64,000 nucleotides of DNA, taken from Desmonostoc muscorum FACHB-395 (GTDB lineage: Bacteria > Cyanobacteriota > Cyanobacteriia > Cyanobacteriales > Nostocaceae). This document shows positions 45,604-54,603 of this stretch, piece by piece. Numbering within the stretch: position 1 is the stretch's first letter; each line of letters starts with the position of its first letter. Location: NCBI RefSeq assembly GCF_014698035.1, contig NZ_JACJSF010000006.1:1-64000 (forward strand), written 5' to 3'. Position numbers and translations under genes: made by a program. The notes beneath the pieces are model-generated. The model ran no database searches. It was not told the origin of the DNA and saw only the letters and a list, made by a program, of their open reading frames with translations.

Positions 45604-47328
45604 TTAATAGTGATTTCCGACTTTGCGGTGATGCACAGCAGTTAAAGCATCGGGTTTAGAAACTCGTCCGGCGTAGACGGTGCTGTATACTGCCCAATGG
45701 TCGCCGCAATCCATTCTACTGACGACTTCGCACTCCATGTAGGCGAGGGCATCGTTGAGGATGGGGGCTCCATTTTCGGCTGGCTGGGTTCTTACTCCTT
45801 CAAAGCGATCAGCACCAGGGGCGAACCGTTTCAAAAAGTGCTTCATGAGTGGTTGGAAATTGCCTTCTTCTAAAATGTTGAGAACAAAGCGATCGCCTAC
45901 TTGCATGAGTGATTCAATCGCCCGATCTTTGGCAACTGCAATGGAAAATCCCAAGGGTTTGAAGCTGGCTTGAGCAACCCAGGAGGCTAACATGGCACTG
46001 GATACATCGCCTTTTTTGGCAGTAATAATATACAGTCCGCCACTGAGTCTACCCAGTGCTTTATCTAAGTCAGCACCCAGAGATTTCATTGCTTTGATGC
46101 TGCGATCGCGTGTTACCCATTGAGCTAAGTCTGTACCCGCTTCTTCACACAGCTTGTAAGTGTTTTCTGTGGGCGCTTGTTTAATCCGAATCGCTGGAAA
46201 AACTGTTGTCAAACCCAAATTACGGAATTTACTCACTAAAGGATCTATCGGCTCATCATCGCCACCGCCAGTTTCAAATACGCCGATAGCTTGCTTTTCT
46301 TTGGCAGATCCTAAAACTGTGCTGAGTGCAGATTGGATGCTAGCAGCACCAGAAGCCGGAGGTAGACCAACAATTAGCCCTGCACAACGGCTAACTAGTT
46401 CCCGCAGTTCTTGTAAATCAACTTCAGAACCCAAATCGACAATTTCCACGGCGACACCGGTTTTACCGATCCCATTGGCAATTGCTTGCGCGAGGCGATC
46501 GCTATAACCGTATTCGGAAACGTAAAATATTCCAATTACCGTTTCTGGCTTGGCTTGGGTTTGACTCCAAGTGCGGTAACGTCCAACTAGTTCCTCAACA
46601 TTGTGAGATAATAATGGGCCGTGTCCTGTGGCAATCATATCGATGGTTTTAAGTTCCCCCATCCGCTTCAGGGCAGACAAAACCGACCGCGCATTTGGCC
46701 CCATCAAGCAATCGTAGTAGTAATGAAAGTCTTCTTCGATCGCTGCCAAGTCTTCATCAAAGGTGCTATCTGAGCAATAGTGCAGCCCAAAAGCGTCGCA
46801 GGTGTAGAGAGTTTTGGTTTTGTGGTCGAAGCTGAAAATGGTATCTGGCCAATGTAAATTTGGGGCAATCACGAATTCAAATTCATGACCATTGCCCAAA
46901 TCCAAGCGATCGCCATTTTTCACAATCCGCCGCTTGAATGGCTGATGTACGAAATCCTCAAGAAACTGAATCGCCACCTTAGAACCGACAACGGTAATTT
47001 CTGGAGCCATAAGCAACAAGTCTTTAACCAAACCGCTATGGTCTGGCTCAGTATGGCTGATAATCAAATAATCAATATCTGTTGGGTTGATTAGTCCGGT
47101 GAGCGTATCAAAATATAGTTGACGAAACTTTTCGTGGGAGGTATCAACTAAAGCAGTCTGCTCCCCACGGATGAGAAACGAGTTATAAGTAGTGCCGTTT
47201 TGCAAACCAAACTCAATATCGAAGCGATCGCGATCCCAGTCTAAAGAGCGAATTGCCGTCGTCTCTTGAGCGATTTCCACAGTCTGTATGGTGAGCCGTT
47301 TTTCAGTTTTTTCGGTGAGCGCTACCAT
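45604..47328 (-). CDS. flv3B: Flavodiiron protein, Flv3-type with complete diiron site
   Basis: The 574-residue protein has the same three domains as its neighbour. The canonical ligands are all present: SHTEPDHSG (His92, Glu94, Asp96), NLHWPDT, TCDAFGLHY and ATGHGPLLSH. The flavodoxin part shows IGIFYVSEYGYSDRLAQAIA, and the reductase domain GLYIITAKKGDVSSAMLASW. It reduces oxygen with electrons from photosynthetic or NADPH pools. It lies 94 bp upstream of the Flv1-type gene in the same direction, so they form an operon. A direct flv3-flv1 pair without an intervening gene points to the heterocyst-type B isoforms; the B assignment is inferred from arrangement. Confidence 0.9.
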   Translation of the reverse strand: MVALTEKTEKRLTIQTVEIAQETTAIRSLDWDRDRFDIEFGLQNGTTYNSFLIRGEQTALVDTSHEKFRQLYFDTLTGLINPTDIDYLIISHTEPDHSGLVKDLLLMAPEITVVGSKVAIQFLEDFVHQPFKRRIVKNGDRLDLGNGHEFEFVIAPNLHWPDTIFSFDHKTKTLYTCDAFGLHYCSDSTFDEDLAAIEEDFHYYYDCLMGPNARSVLSALKRMGELKTIDMIATGHGPLLSHNVEELVGRYRTWSQTQAKPETVIGIFYVSEYGYSDRLAQAIANGIGKTGVAVEIVDLGSEVDLQELRELVSRCAGLIVGLPPASGAASIQSALSTVLGSAKEKQAIGVFETGGGDDEPIDPLVSKFRNLGLTTVFPAIRIKQAPTENTYKLCEEAGTDLAQWVTRDRSIKAMKSLGADLDKALGRLSGGLYIITAKKGDVSSAMLASWVAQASFKPLGFSIAVAKDRAIESLMQVGDRFVLNILEEGNFQPLMKHFLKRFAPGADRFEGVRTQPAENGAPILNDALAYMECEVVSRMDCGDHWAVYSTVYAGRVSKPDALTAVHHRKVGNHY

Positions 47329-47437
47329 AACTCCCTCCTTGACACAATGAGTATTTGTTCCTCTTCTTTTATTGTTACACGTGATGAATGTTAATTTTTA
47401 TTAAAAAATCTATGGCTGACTTAAAAAAGTTAAAAGT

Positions 47438-48247
47438 GTGAAACCGCAGAAGTACAGAGAGGAAATTTGGCTAGCGTTGGAAATTGGGAACTCTCGGCTA
47501 CATTGGGCGTTGTTTATTGGCGAGACGCTTTATTCAGCGTGGGATACTGACTATCTTCCTGAGTCTGTTATACAACAGTTGGCTGAATGTCAAACCCTGA
47601 ATGATTTACTAGAGAAAATTTTTCCCAAATTTAAATCTCTAACAAACACTCTCCCCCTCTGCCCTCTCTTAATCGCTTCCGTAGTTCCCAGTCAAACTGC
47701 TATTTGGCAAACTTACCCAAATACTTATGTTATTACATTAGACCAAGTACCGCTAAAAGGTGTTTATTCCACACTAGGAATTGACCGCGCTTTAGCTTTG
47801 TGGGGAGCGGGAAAAATTTGGGGTTTTCCAATGTTGGTAATTGATGCTGGGACAGCGCTAACTTTTACGGCTGCGGATGCTAAGGAGTGTCTAGTTGGAG
47901 GTGCAATTTTGCCGGGGTTGGGCTTACAATTTGCAACTCTCGGTCAAAAAACAGGACAATTACCATTAGTAGAAATGCAAAATTTTCCATCTCTACCACC
48001 ACATTTTGCTATCAATACTATAGAGGCTATTCAGAGTGGAGTAGTTTATACAATATTAGCTGGAATTAAAGAATTTATTGGGGCATGGTTGCAATTATTT
48101 CCTGATGGCAAAATTGCGATTAAAGGGGGCGACCACACTTTATTATTAAACTATCTACAAGCCTTGTATCCTGAAATTACAGAACGTTTGATTGTAGAAC
48201 CAAATTTAATTTTTTGGGGAATGCGGAAAATAGTAATGGGTGATTAA
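47438..48247 (+). CDS. coaX: Type III pantothenate kinase
   Basis: The 269-residue protein begins at a GTG ([18 protein letters not shown]). It has the ASKHA fold of CoaX, which phosphorylates pantothenate in the first step of coenzyme A synthesis. Marks are [44 protein letters not shown] and [13 protein letters not shown]. The usual first motif DxGN reads EIGN, so the catalytic Asp is replaced by Glu. It is oriented divergently from the flavodiiron pair, with 109 bp between. Confidence 0.92.
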   Translation: MKPQKYREEIWLALEIGNSRLHWALFIGETLYSAWDTDYLPESVIQQLAECQTLNDLLEKIFPKFKSLTNTLPLCPLLIASVVPSQTAIWQTYPNTYVITLDQVPLKGVYSTLGIDRALALWGAGKIWGFPMLVIDAGTALTFTAADAKECLVGGAILPGLGLQFATLGQKTGQLPLVEMQNFPSLPPHFAINTIEAIQSGVVYTILAGIKEFIGAWLQLFPDGKIAIKGGDHTLLLNYLQALYPEITERLIVEPNLIFWGMRKIVMGD

Positions 48248-48380
48248 GGCAACTGACCAAATTAAGTATTTCGCAGCGCTAAAAAATGAAAATTTCGGTT
48301 TTAAGACCTAGACATTATATTGACCCTGATGTTTATTTAATTAATATAAATAAACCTTCTTTTATGGATATCTCTAATTA

Positions 48381-49193
48381 CTAATTTCCTTTAATAAACT
48401 CCCGAATCTCAAGTGCTACAACCCCAGCACAAGATTCGGGTAAATCATTTCCGGCATGGGAAATCATTTTCAACTCAACTTTGGGCATCAGTTGAGCATA
48501 AACCCGACTCTTGGCCAAAGCATCTGGTGTATCTTGGCCACCTTGTAAAATAAAAACCGGCACATCTATCATATAAAGCCGCTTTTGCACTAATTCCGCT
48601 TCAATTTCTATCTGTCGCCGTTTGAAAAGTAACTGGCAACCTCTGGGATAAGGCAATAGCGACTGACGCAACTGCAAGTCTTGGGCAATTTTCTCATGCC
48701 AACCCAGGATTTTAGTTAAGGGAGTTAGCGATCGCAACAATTTAACTACTAGTGGTGGATAATTCAATAATCGCCGCATCTTTCGGCAATACTCTTCCTG
48801 TCCTGCTATCTCTACGCCCTCTGGTGCAAGCAATACCAAACCATCGATTTTCTCAGGATACTTTAAAGCATAACTAGCAGCAATCCAACCCCCAAGAGAA
48901 TGTCCTACTAAATATACTTTTTCTAGCTTGACAGCTTGCAGAAATTCAGCTAAACACTCTACTTGCAAATCTATTGAATGGTGGATATTAGGATTCTCTG
49001 ACTCACCAAACCCTAACAAATCAGGTGCAAAGCAATGGAAATCTTGTGCAAGGGACTCCATCACAGATAACCATTGACTGCTTTCATTCCAAGCACCATG
49101 TAAAAAAATTATAGGAGTTTTTTCACCGACTTCACGCCAGAATACAAGCCCTTGAGAGAGCTTTATCCGGGAGTTACGGAATAGTGTATTCAT
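48381..49193 (-). CDS. Alpha/beta-hydrolase
   Basis: The 270-residue protein has the alpha/beta-hydrolase fold with oxyanion element IIFLHGAWNESSQW, nucleophile Ser99 in LVGHSLGGWIAASYAL, an acid in LQGGQDTPDA and a catalytic His in MISHAGNDLPES. There is no signal peptide. A long lid of about 80 residues lies between the nucleophile and acid. The substrate is unknown; similar cyanobacterial proteins are annotated as hydrolase, haloperoxidase or lipase-like. The gene is alone on the minus strand. Confidence 0.88.
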   Translation of the reverse strand: MNTLFRNSRIKLSQGLVFWREVGEKTPIIFLHGAWNESSQWLSVMESLAQDFHCFAPDLLGFGESENPNIHHSIDLQVECLAEFLQAVKLEKVYLVGHSLGGWIAASYALKYPEKIDGLVLLAPEGVEIAGQEEYCRKMRRLLNYPPLVVKLLRSLTPLTKILGWHEKIAQDLQLRQSLLPYPRGCQLLFKRRQIEIEAELVQKRLYMIDVPVFILQGGQDTPDALAKSRVYAQLMPKVELKMISHAGNDLPESCAGVVALEIREFIKGN

Positions 49194-49229
49194 TTTAATT
49201 TAGTAGTTAACTTTTAGCACCATAATAAA

Positions 49230-49450
49230 TAGTCATTTGTCATTAGTCATTTGTCACTAGTCATTTGTCATTTGTCATTAGTTTTGGGCAAATTATAAAC
49301 AGAGAAGTCTGAACCGTTAGCCTAGCGTCTCGTAAAGCCTGCGGCATAGCTACGCTTAGGGCGCAGCCTCTCGTAGATAATAGAGGCTTCCTTAAATCAG
49401 AACTTTGGCGGCAAATGACAAAGGACAAAAGACAAATGACCAATGACTAA
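49230..49450. repeat. Heptamer repeats and a GC-rich palindrome
   Basis: Runs of GTCATTT/GTCATTA heptamers at 49230-49280 are followed by a GC-rich repeat at 49327-49377 (CTCGTAAAGCCTGCGGCATAG and its partner). Reverse-oriented CAAATGA-type units follow at 49416-49450. The outer heptamers are mutually inverted, so the block could fold back on itself. No gene is present. Confidence 0.65.
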
Positions 49451-49463
49451 TAACAAAATATTA

Positions 49464-49958
49464 TTATGCCAGTGTTGTCAAGCCATTTAAGTAGTCTTGC
49501 AACTGCCTAGTATGGTCGTGAGACATCTGTCCTGAAGGTAGCAAATTCGGAGAAAAAGCTTGGATTTCCATGACTTCCAAAGTATCTTGAATCTCCATTG
49601 TCCCATGCACCTCGGCTTCAACCGCAATACAAATTGAATGGATTCTGGGATCACGGTCTGGTGCAGAGTAAACTCCTACCAAACGGTTGATTTTCACCAA
49701 TTCTAGCCCGGTTTCTTCGATCAATTCCCGGCGGACTGTGTTGGGAATATCTTCTCCCCAATCCACCATGCCTCCAGGTAATGCCCAAAGACCATCATCA
49801 CGCCGTCGGATCAGTACTATCCGACCATCAGGTAAAATTGGGATGATACTAGTACCAGTAATGGGATGACGAAATATAATACCCAATACTGTTTGTCCAA
49901 TACGCCATAAGCTACGTGTGGACTGGACAGCTGCCGGAAAAAAAGCAATAACGTTCAA
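49464..49958 (-). CDS. NUDIX hydrolase
   Basis: The 164-residue protein has the full Nudix box, GGMVDWGEDIPNTVRREL followed by IEETGLE, matching Gx5Ex7REUxEExGU. The preceding strand IIPILPDGRIVLIRRRDDGL and the later VYSAPDRDPRIHSICIAVE are typical. It hydrolyses a nucleoside diphosphate linked to another moiety (for example ADP-ribose or dNTP types), but the substrate cannot be chosen from sequence. The N-terminal 35 residues are an extension. It stands alone. Confidence 0.93.
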   Translation of the reverse strand: MNVIAFFPAAVQSTRSLWRIGQTVLGIIFRHPITGTSIIPILPDGRIVLIRRRDDGLWALPGGMVDWGEDIPNTVRRELIEETGLELVKINRLVGVYSAPDRDPRIHSICIAVEAEVHGTMEIQDTLEVMEIQAFSPNLLPSGQMSHDHTRQLQDYLNGLTTLA

Positions 49959-50404
49959 TCTTCAAAATTGATATGTTGTATTCTATATCTCTCTACCACT
50001 TACATAAACTCAACTCATAAAATTTCGTCGAGTTTTGTTTTATACAAAACTGTTTGTGGTTTGAGATTTTATTCTCACGATTTACGTAGAATATCACTAA
50101 TCTTAACATTAACTTTCAATAGAAGCACTGTATTTACATATACATACCATTTGTTAAGTTAGAAAACTTTTCAGTTTATAAATAACATTAGCTTTGCTCA
50201 AACCAGCTATCATTAATATTTTTTCAAGGCACTTTCAAAAAATTAATCTGAATAAGTATGTCTAAATTCTGAATTTTAAACAGGCAATTAAGCGGTATTG
50301 GAGATTGCCACCAAATTCTTGCTAATTCAGCTTAATATACGAAAATCCTTTACAAAAACCGCGATCGCCTTTGGTGTGCTAAAAGCGATCGCACAAACAA
50401 CCCA
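49959..50404. other. AT-rich intergenic region with two HIP1 sites
   Basis: No gene is visible. Two HIP1 octamers (GCGATCGC) lie close together at about 50361-50394, just upstream of the next start codon. The rest is AT-rich, without clear repeats. Confidence 0.5.
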
Positions 50405-51010
50405 ATGAAAAATCTAGCTCTACTATCTGCCGTAGCCCTCACCACCACATCTGGATTGGTTTTCGGTACAATGCAAACCGCCTCTGCTTTAACTTGGAAT
50501 TGGAATTATTCTGGTATTGATATAGAGGCGATTGGTACTTTTAACACTGATAACACCCCTGACGATTTAGGTTTTTATCAGATTTTAGGAATTACGGGTA
50601 CACGAAATGGTGAAACGATTACTGGTCTGCAACCTGTAGGCACTCCAATACCAGGAAACGAACCTTTTAATGTTGACAATTTAATTAGTCTTAATACTCA
50701 GCAGTTAACAGGTGATGGTTTTGGTTATTCTACATCGGGGGGAAACTATTCTAGTCCATTTTTCGCTAGTTTTTTACCAACGCCAAGTTATTTAGAAGTT
50801 TTTTCTGTTCCACCACTGATACCAGGTTTTGAAAATTTGGGGACGGAAGATAGTGAGTTACCCATCAGTTTTTCTGCAAGCATAATCACCGTACCTGAAC
50901 CCACCTCTATCCTTAGCTTATTTGCCCTCGCTACTGTTTGTGTCCCTTCAGCACTCAAACGTAATAAGCCATCTAAATTAACTGATAAGAAGCTTGAAAA
51001 AGTTTCCTAA
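50405..51010 (+). CDS. PEP-CTERM sorting-domain protein
   Basis: The 201-residue protein has a signal peptide (NLALLSAVALTTTSGLVFG, cut near ASA-LTW). Its first mature segment, LTWNWNYSGIDIEAIGTF, resembles that of the protein at 4241 (FNFNWKGDTGYSAQGSF). The C-terminus has a canonical VPEPTSILSLFALATV followed by LKRNK, the PEP-CTERM sorting signal. It should be exported and cut by an exosortase (not in the window). The function is unknown. The same domain in two genes here suggests a dispersed family in this genome. Confidence 0.88.
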   Translation: MKNLALLSAVALTTTSGLVFGTMQTASALTWNWNYSGIDIEAIGTFNTDNTPDDLGFYQILGITGTRNGETITGLQPVGTPIPGNEPFNVDNLISLNTQQLTGDGFGYSTSGGNYSSPFFASFLPTPSYLEVFSVPPLIPGFENLGTEDSELPISFSASIITVPEPTSILSLFALATVCVPSALKRNKPSKLTDKKLEKVS

Positions 51011-51547
51011 AACCATCAATAAAAGGCTTTGTTGCACGAATAGGGAAAAACGGTCAATTTTGCTTGTACCTATTGCATTTGCTTTGAATGAAGTTGAAAA
51101 CAATGTATTCAGTTGAAGTTTAGCGAATACTGAATTTTATTAGTAGGATAGCTTCCAATACTGCTTTGTTAATGGAAAAAAGGGAAAGAAAAAATCTTTA
51201 ACCCAAGCCCAGTTATCTTTTACCTCAGCCAAATTCTTTGTGTAAAATGTCTGACTCCGAGCAGTATTGAGATAGCTTCTTCATTGGTTTGTTGCAAGAA
51301 CAACTAGTTAGCTAATTTACGTATTTTTGATGTATTTGCATCTAATAAAATATATTTTTTGTCTAGCTGGTGGGGATAATTCTAAATTGTTATTGACAAA
51401 ACAAGGTAAAACGCGGTAGACTAGTACACTGTTTAAAGCGTATTGATTGCTGCACTAGGCTACAAGTATATCAATAACATTGGTAGCTAATATTGCCTAC
51501 GTGATGCCTAGTTGCTACTCTTTTGTTGTTTATTTAATGAGGTGAAC
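51011..51547. other. AT-rich intergenic region without a recognised feature
   Basis: I see no gene or strong repeat. It separates the PEP-CTERM gene from the small basic protein gene and must hold the promoter of the latter in the last 150 bp, where a short AGGTGA ribosome binding site lies next to the start. Confidence 0.4.
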
Positions 51548-51715
51548 ATGGCCAAGCGCCGTAACCCGAAAAAAGAAAAGGCGCTACGGAACCAGGCGTA
51601 TGCCAGAAAGTTTCGTAAACGAACTACGACAGGAAGAATGCAGAGAAGGTTCCAACAAAGACCACCCAAGAGTGAAGAAGAAGAAGGCGCAGCAACAGCA
51701 GCTGACACTGACTAA
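51548..51715 (+). CDS. Small basic conserved protein of unknown function
   Basis: The start is the ATG at 51548 with AGGTGA 4 nt upstream; upstream in-frame residues are not used. The 55-residue protein reads MAKRRNPKKEKALRNQAYAR and then KFRKRTTTGRMQRRFQQRPP, very rich in Lys and Arg, with an acidic tail (SEEEEG). The charge pattern suggests RNA or ribosome binding, which is inference. I recall similar small cyanobacterial proteins but cannot name a family. It is monocistronic with a hairpin after it. Confidence 0.8.
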   Translation: MAKRRNPKKEKALRNQAYARKFRKRTTTGRMQRRFQQRPPKSEEEEGAATAADTD

Positions 51716-51757
51716 GCTGTCTGCTTAAATCCTTTTTATATAGATTATTTATTGTTT

Positions 51758-51779
51758 AGGGCGCACATTTGTACGCCCT
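51758..51779. terminator. Hairpin after the small basic protein gene
   Basis: AGGGCGCACA-TT-TGTACGCCCT is a 10-bp stem with one mismatch and a short T-rich flank. It lies 42 bp after the stop codon and resembles the hairpin at 35897-35924. Confidence 0.6.
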
Positions 51780-51829
51780 TATTTATTATTGCGTATGGGG
51801 CATTGGGGATTGGGCATGGGGCATGGGCA

Positions 51830-51920
51830 AGAGGACTTGGGGACAAGGAGAATTGGGGGCAAGGGGAAAGACTTGTTTCAAGTTCTCACCTCTTGTCCCC
51901 TTGTCCCCTTGTCCCCTTGT
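51830..51920. repeat. Long imperfect inverted repeat between convergent genes (copy 2)
   Basis: This is a near-identical copy of 6186-6273: GGACAAGG-type arm, the same AAAGACTTGTTTCAAGTTCTC spacer with one change, and a CTTGTCCCC arm. It again sits between two convergent genes (the small basic gene and argH). Confidence 0.75.
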
Positions 51921-51956
51921 TTCCCCTGCTCCCCCTGCTCTCTACTCCCCATTCCC

Positions 51957-53342
51957 TTATTGATCGATTTGAGCGCGAGCAGCTATGAGTGCTTTGCTAA
52001 CCTGTACAAAGCCAGTACCACCGTGACTGTTGCGGGCTGCCACAACTTGACGGGGGGATATTGCCTCATAAATATCTGCTGCAAATGCCGGATGTAGTTG
52101 TTGCCACTCTTCCAATTCCAAATCTTTCAGGAGTTTACCTGCGGCAATACTAGTTTTGACCACTTTACCCACGAGGTTGTAAGCTTCCCGGAAAGGAACG
52201 CCCCGTGCTGCCAGGTAATCTGCTACATCGGTAGCGTTGGAAAAATCTTCGGTTACGGCTTCTGCTAGACGCTGGGTACGAAATTCTAAGCCTTCTCTGA
52301 GCAAAATCGTCATTGCTTCTAGAGATGCTTTGACTGTGTTAACGCTGTCAAATAGACCTTCTTTATCTTCTTGCAGGTCTTTGTTATATGCCAGAGGTAG
52401 CCCTTTCATAATCACCAGCATTGCCTGGAGATGACCAAATACACGCCCTGTTTTCCCCCGCACGAGTTCTGGGACATCGGGGTTTTTCTTTTGAGGCATG
52501 ATACTGGAACCTGTAGCACAGCTATCTTTGAGGGTGACAAAACGAAATTCTTCAGATGACCAAAGAATGACTTCTTCTGCAAGGCGGCTGAGGTGAACCA
52601 TAATCAAGCTAGCAGCACACAAGAATTCGATCGCAAAATCGCGATCGCTCACTCCATCGAGGCTGTTAGCATAAATATTGTCAAAATCTAATAGTTTGGC
52701 TGTGTAGTGGCGATCAATAGGGAAAGTAGTTCCCGCTAAAGCACCACACCCCAAAGGTGAGATATTGACGCGGCGAGAAACATCTCCTAAGCGTTCCCAG
52801 TCGCGTTGTGCCATTTGAAAGTATGCCAAGAGGTGGTGAGCTAAACTCACTGGTTGAGCGCGTTGCAGATGGGTATAGCCTGGGATCAAAGTTTCAACGT
52901 GCTTTTCAGCTATATCCAGTAAAACACCTTGGAATTCTCGCAATTCGCTTTTGATTTGCTGGATTTGGTCGCGGAGGTAGAGTCTAGTATCAGTACCAAC
53001 TTGGTCATTACGCGATCGCGCCGTATGCAGTTTTTTACCCACATCACCGACAATTTCTGTCAGTCGTTTTTCAACTGCAAAATGTACATCTTCTGCATCG
53101 ACACCAGGCTGAAATCTACCTTGGCGGTACTCTTGGCGAATTTCTTCTAAACCTGCAACCAGTTGCTCACCTTCTTCTGAGGAGATAATGCCCGTGTGAG
53201 CTAGCATTTTTGCATGGGCTTGAGAACCAGTCAGATCATATTCTATTAATTCAATATCAAAACCTATACTGGCATTAAAACGAGCGATCGCTGGATGCAA
53301 CGCTGATTCAAACCTCTGGCTCCAAGTTTGTTCTTTGGTCAT
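51957..53342 (-). CDS. argH: Argininosuccinate lyase
   Basis: The 461-residue enzyme splits argininosuccinate into arginine and fumarate, the last step of arginine synthesis. I use [15 protein letters not shown] as the start; a TTG three codons earlier is less likely. The family signature [19 protein letters not shown] is present, with [20 protein letters not shown] and [15 protein letters not shown]-type blocks ([19 protein letters not shown] here). Length is normal. With ArgD it supplies arginine for cyanophycin. Confidence 0.97.
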   Translation of the reverse strand: MTKEQTWSQRFESALHPAIARFNASIGFDIELIEYDLTGSQAHAKMLAHTGIISSEEGEQLVAGLEEIRQEYRQGRFQPGVDAEDVHFAVEKRLTEIVGDVGKKLHTARSRNDQVGTDTRLYLRDQIQQIKSELREFQGVLLDIAEKHVETLIPGYTHLQRAQPVSLAHHLLAYFQMAQRDWERLGDVSRRVNISPLGCGALAGTTFPIDRHYTAKLLDFDNIYANSLDGVSDRDFAIEFLCAASLIMVHLSRLAEEVILWSSEEFRFVTLKDSCATGSSIMPQKKNPDVPELVRGKTGRVFGHLQAMLVIMKGLPLAYNKDLQEDKEGLFDSVNTVKASLEAMTILLREGLEFRTQRLAEAVTEDFSNATDVADYLAARGVPFREAYNLVGKVVKTSIAAGKLLKDLELEEWQQLHPAFAADIYEAISPRQVVAARNSHGGTGFVQVSKALIAARAQIDQ

Positions 53343-53447
53343 AAATATCAAGAGAGTTGGGGAGAGTTAAGAGTTAAGAGTGAGGAGTTATGAGTTTTTA
53401 ACTTCCATAACTTCTCACTCCTCACTTTCAACTCCTAACTTTTAAAT

Positions 53448-53657
53448 TTAACCGTAGCTAGTTAAATTCCGAATCATATAGCCAATGACTAAACCAATCA
53501 ACAATGCCCACACTTGACCTGTTTGTATAAAGTGACGCCAAGATTTTTCAATTTGACCCATCAAGTCTGGATCGGTAATCGTTTGTGCTATTAGTGCTGC
53601 CAAATTTGCAGGCAAATGCCAATATAACCGAGATATCAAATCGCTGTAATAGCTCAT
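53448..53657 (-). CDS. Small single-helix membrane protein, conserved hypothetical
   Basis: The 69-residue protein has an amphipathic N-terminal part (LISRLYWHLPANLAALIAQ) and one C-terminal transmembrane helix (WALLIGLVIGYMIRNL). It has no recognised domain. Adjacent genes argH and larB are on the same strand, about 105 bp on either side. I cannot assign a function. Confidence 0.65.
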   Translation of the reverse strand: MSYYSDLISRLYWHLPANLAALIAQTITDPDLMGQIEKSWRHFIQTGQVWALLIGLVIGYMIRNLTSYG

Positions 53658-53763
53658 ATTTGGTGATTAAGAGGTTGGGGGTGGCAAATTTCAGATCAGT
53701 TTATTTTTCAGATAAATTACTGATAACGTACTGAAATATTGGGTGTAACTTTAAAGTCTTAAC

Positions 53764-54552
53764 TCAAGATTCAGCCGATGCCAACCGCAATTTCTCGGCA
53801 GTTCGCAAAATTTGCCCCGCCAAAACTGCTGCACCAAAACCATTATCGATATTCACTACGCCTACTCCCGCAGCACAAGAGTTAAGCATTGTCAATAAAG
53901 GTGCTAAACCGCCAAAACTTGCACCATAACCAATGCTGGTGGGTACGGCAATCACAGGACAACTCGCTAAACCAGCAACAACGCTGGGTAAAGCGCCTTC
54001 CATCCCCGCCACAACAATCAACACCGATGCTGACTCAATTAGGTGGCGGTTACTTAATAAGCGGTGAATTCCGGCAACGCCAACATCCCAGAGACGCTGT
54101 ACCCGGAAACCAGAAAGTTCAGCAGTGACAGATGCTTCTTCAGCAACAGCTAAATCGGCAGTACCAGCAGAAAGAATGGCAATTTCACCCGCAAATTGTG
54201 GTTCGATCTTAGGAGGAGCGATCGCACAAATTCGCGCCGAATCGTAATATCGCAAACCGCTAACTTTTGATTGCAGTACGGTATAAACTGCTGGTTCAAT
54301 GCGAGTCGCCATCACCACCGGGTTACGGAGGCGCATTACTTCCATAATTTGAGCAATTTGATCGGGAGTCTTACCGGGGCCCCAAATCACCTCTGGGAAA
54401 CCAGTTCTTACCTGGCGGTGATGGTCAATTTTGGCAAACTCACCTACAGATTCATAAGTTAAGTTTTTGAGTGAGTCTAATGCCGTATCTGGGGTAACTT
54501 TACCATTGGCAACCGCAACGAGTAGCGATCGCAAGGTTTTTTCATCTGTCAT
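53764..54552 (-). CDS. larB: Nickel pincer cofactor biosynthesis protein LarB
   Basis: The 262-residue protein starts at MTDEKTLRSLLVAVANGKV; an upstream ATG adds nine less typical residues. The C-terminal half is the PurE-like domain (LIVVAGMEGALPSVVAGLAS and CPVIAVPTSIGYGASFGGL). LarB carboxylates nicotinic acid adenine dinucleotide for the nickel pincer cofactor of lactate racemase-type enzymes. LarC and LarE are not in this window, so the pathway must be completed elsewhere. The stop and gap precede the peptide-binding genes on the same strand. Confidence 0.93.
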   Translation of the reverse strand: MTDEKTLRSLLVAVANGKVTPDTALDSLKNLTYESVGEFAKIDHHRQVRTGFPEVIWGPGKTPDQIAQIMEVMRLRNPVVMATRIEPAVYTVLQSKVSGLRYYDSARICAIAPPKIEPQFAGEIAILSAGTADLAVAEEASVTAELSGFRVQRLWDVGVAGIHRLLSNRHLIESASVLIVVAGMEGALPSVVAGLASCPVIAVPTSIGYGASFGGLAPLLTMLNSCAAGVGVVNIDNGFGAAVLAGQILRTAEKLRLASAES

Positions 54553-54603
54553 TAGTCCTTTTTCCTTTATTCTTGTCACTAACCACTGACTAATAACTAA
54601 TAA

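Noticed and set aside
49261-49443. Open frame of 60 residues on the minus strand
   Set aside because: It consists of heptamer repeats and a GC-rich palindrome.
51752-52097. Three overlapping plus-strand open frames after the small basic gene
   Set aside because: They read through the long inverted repeat and into the antisense of argH.
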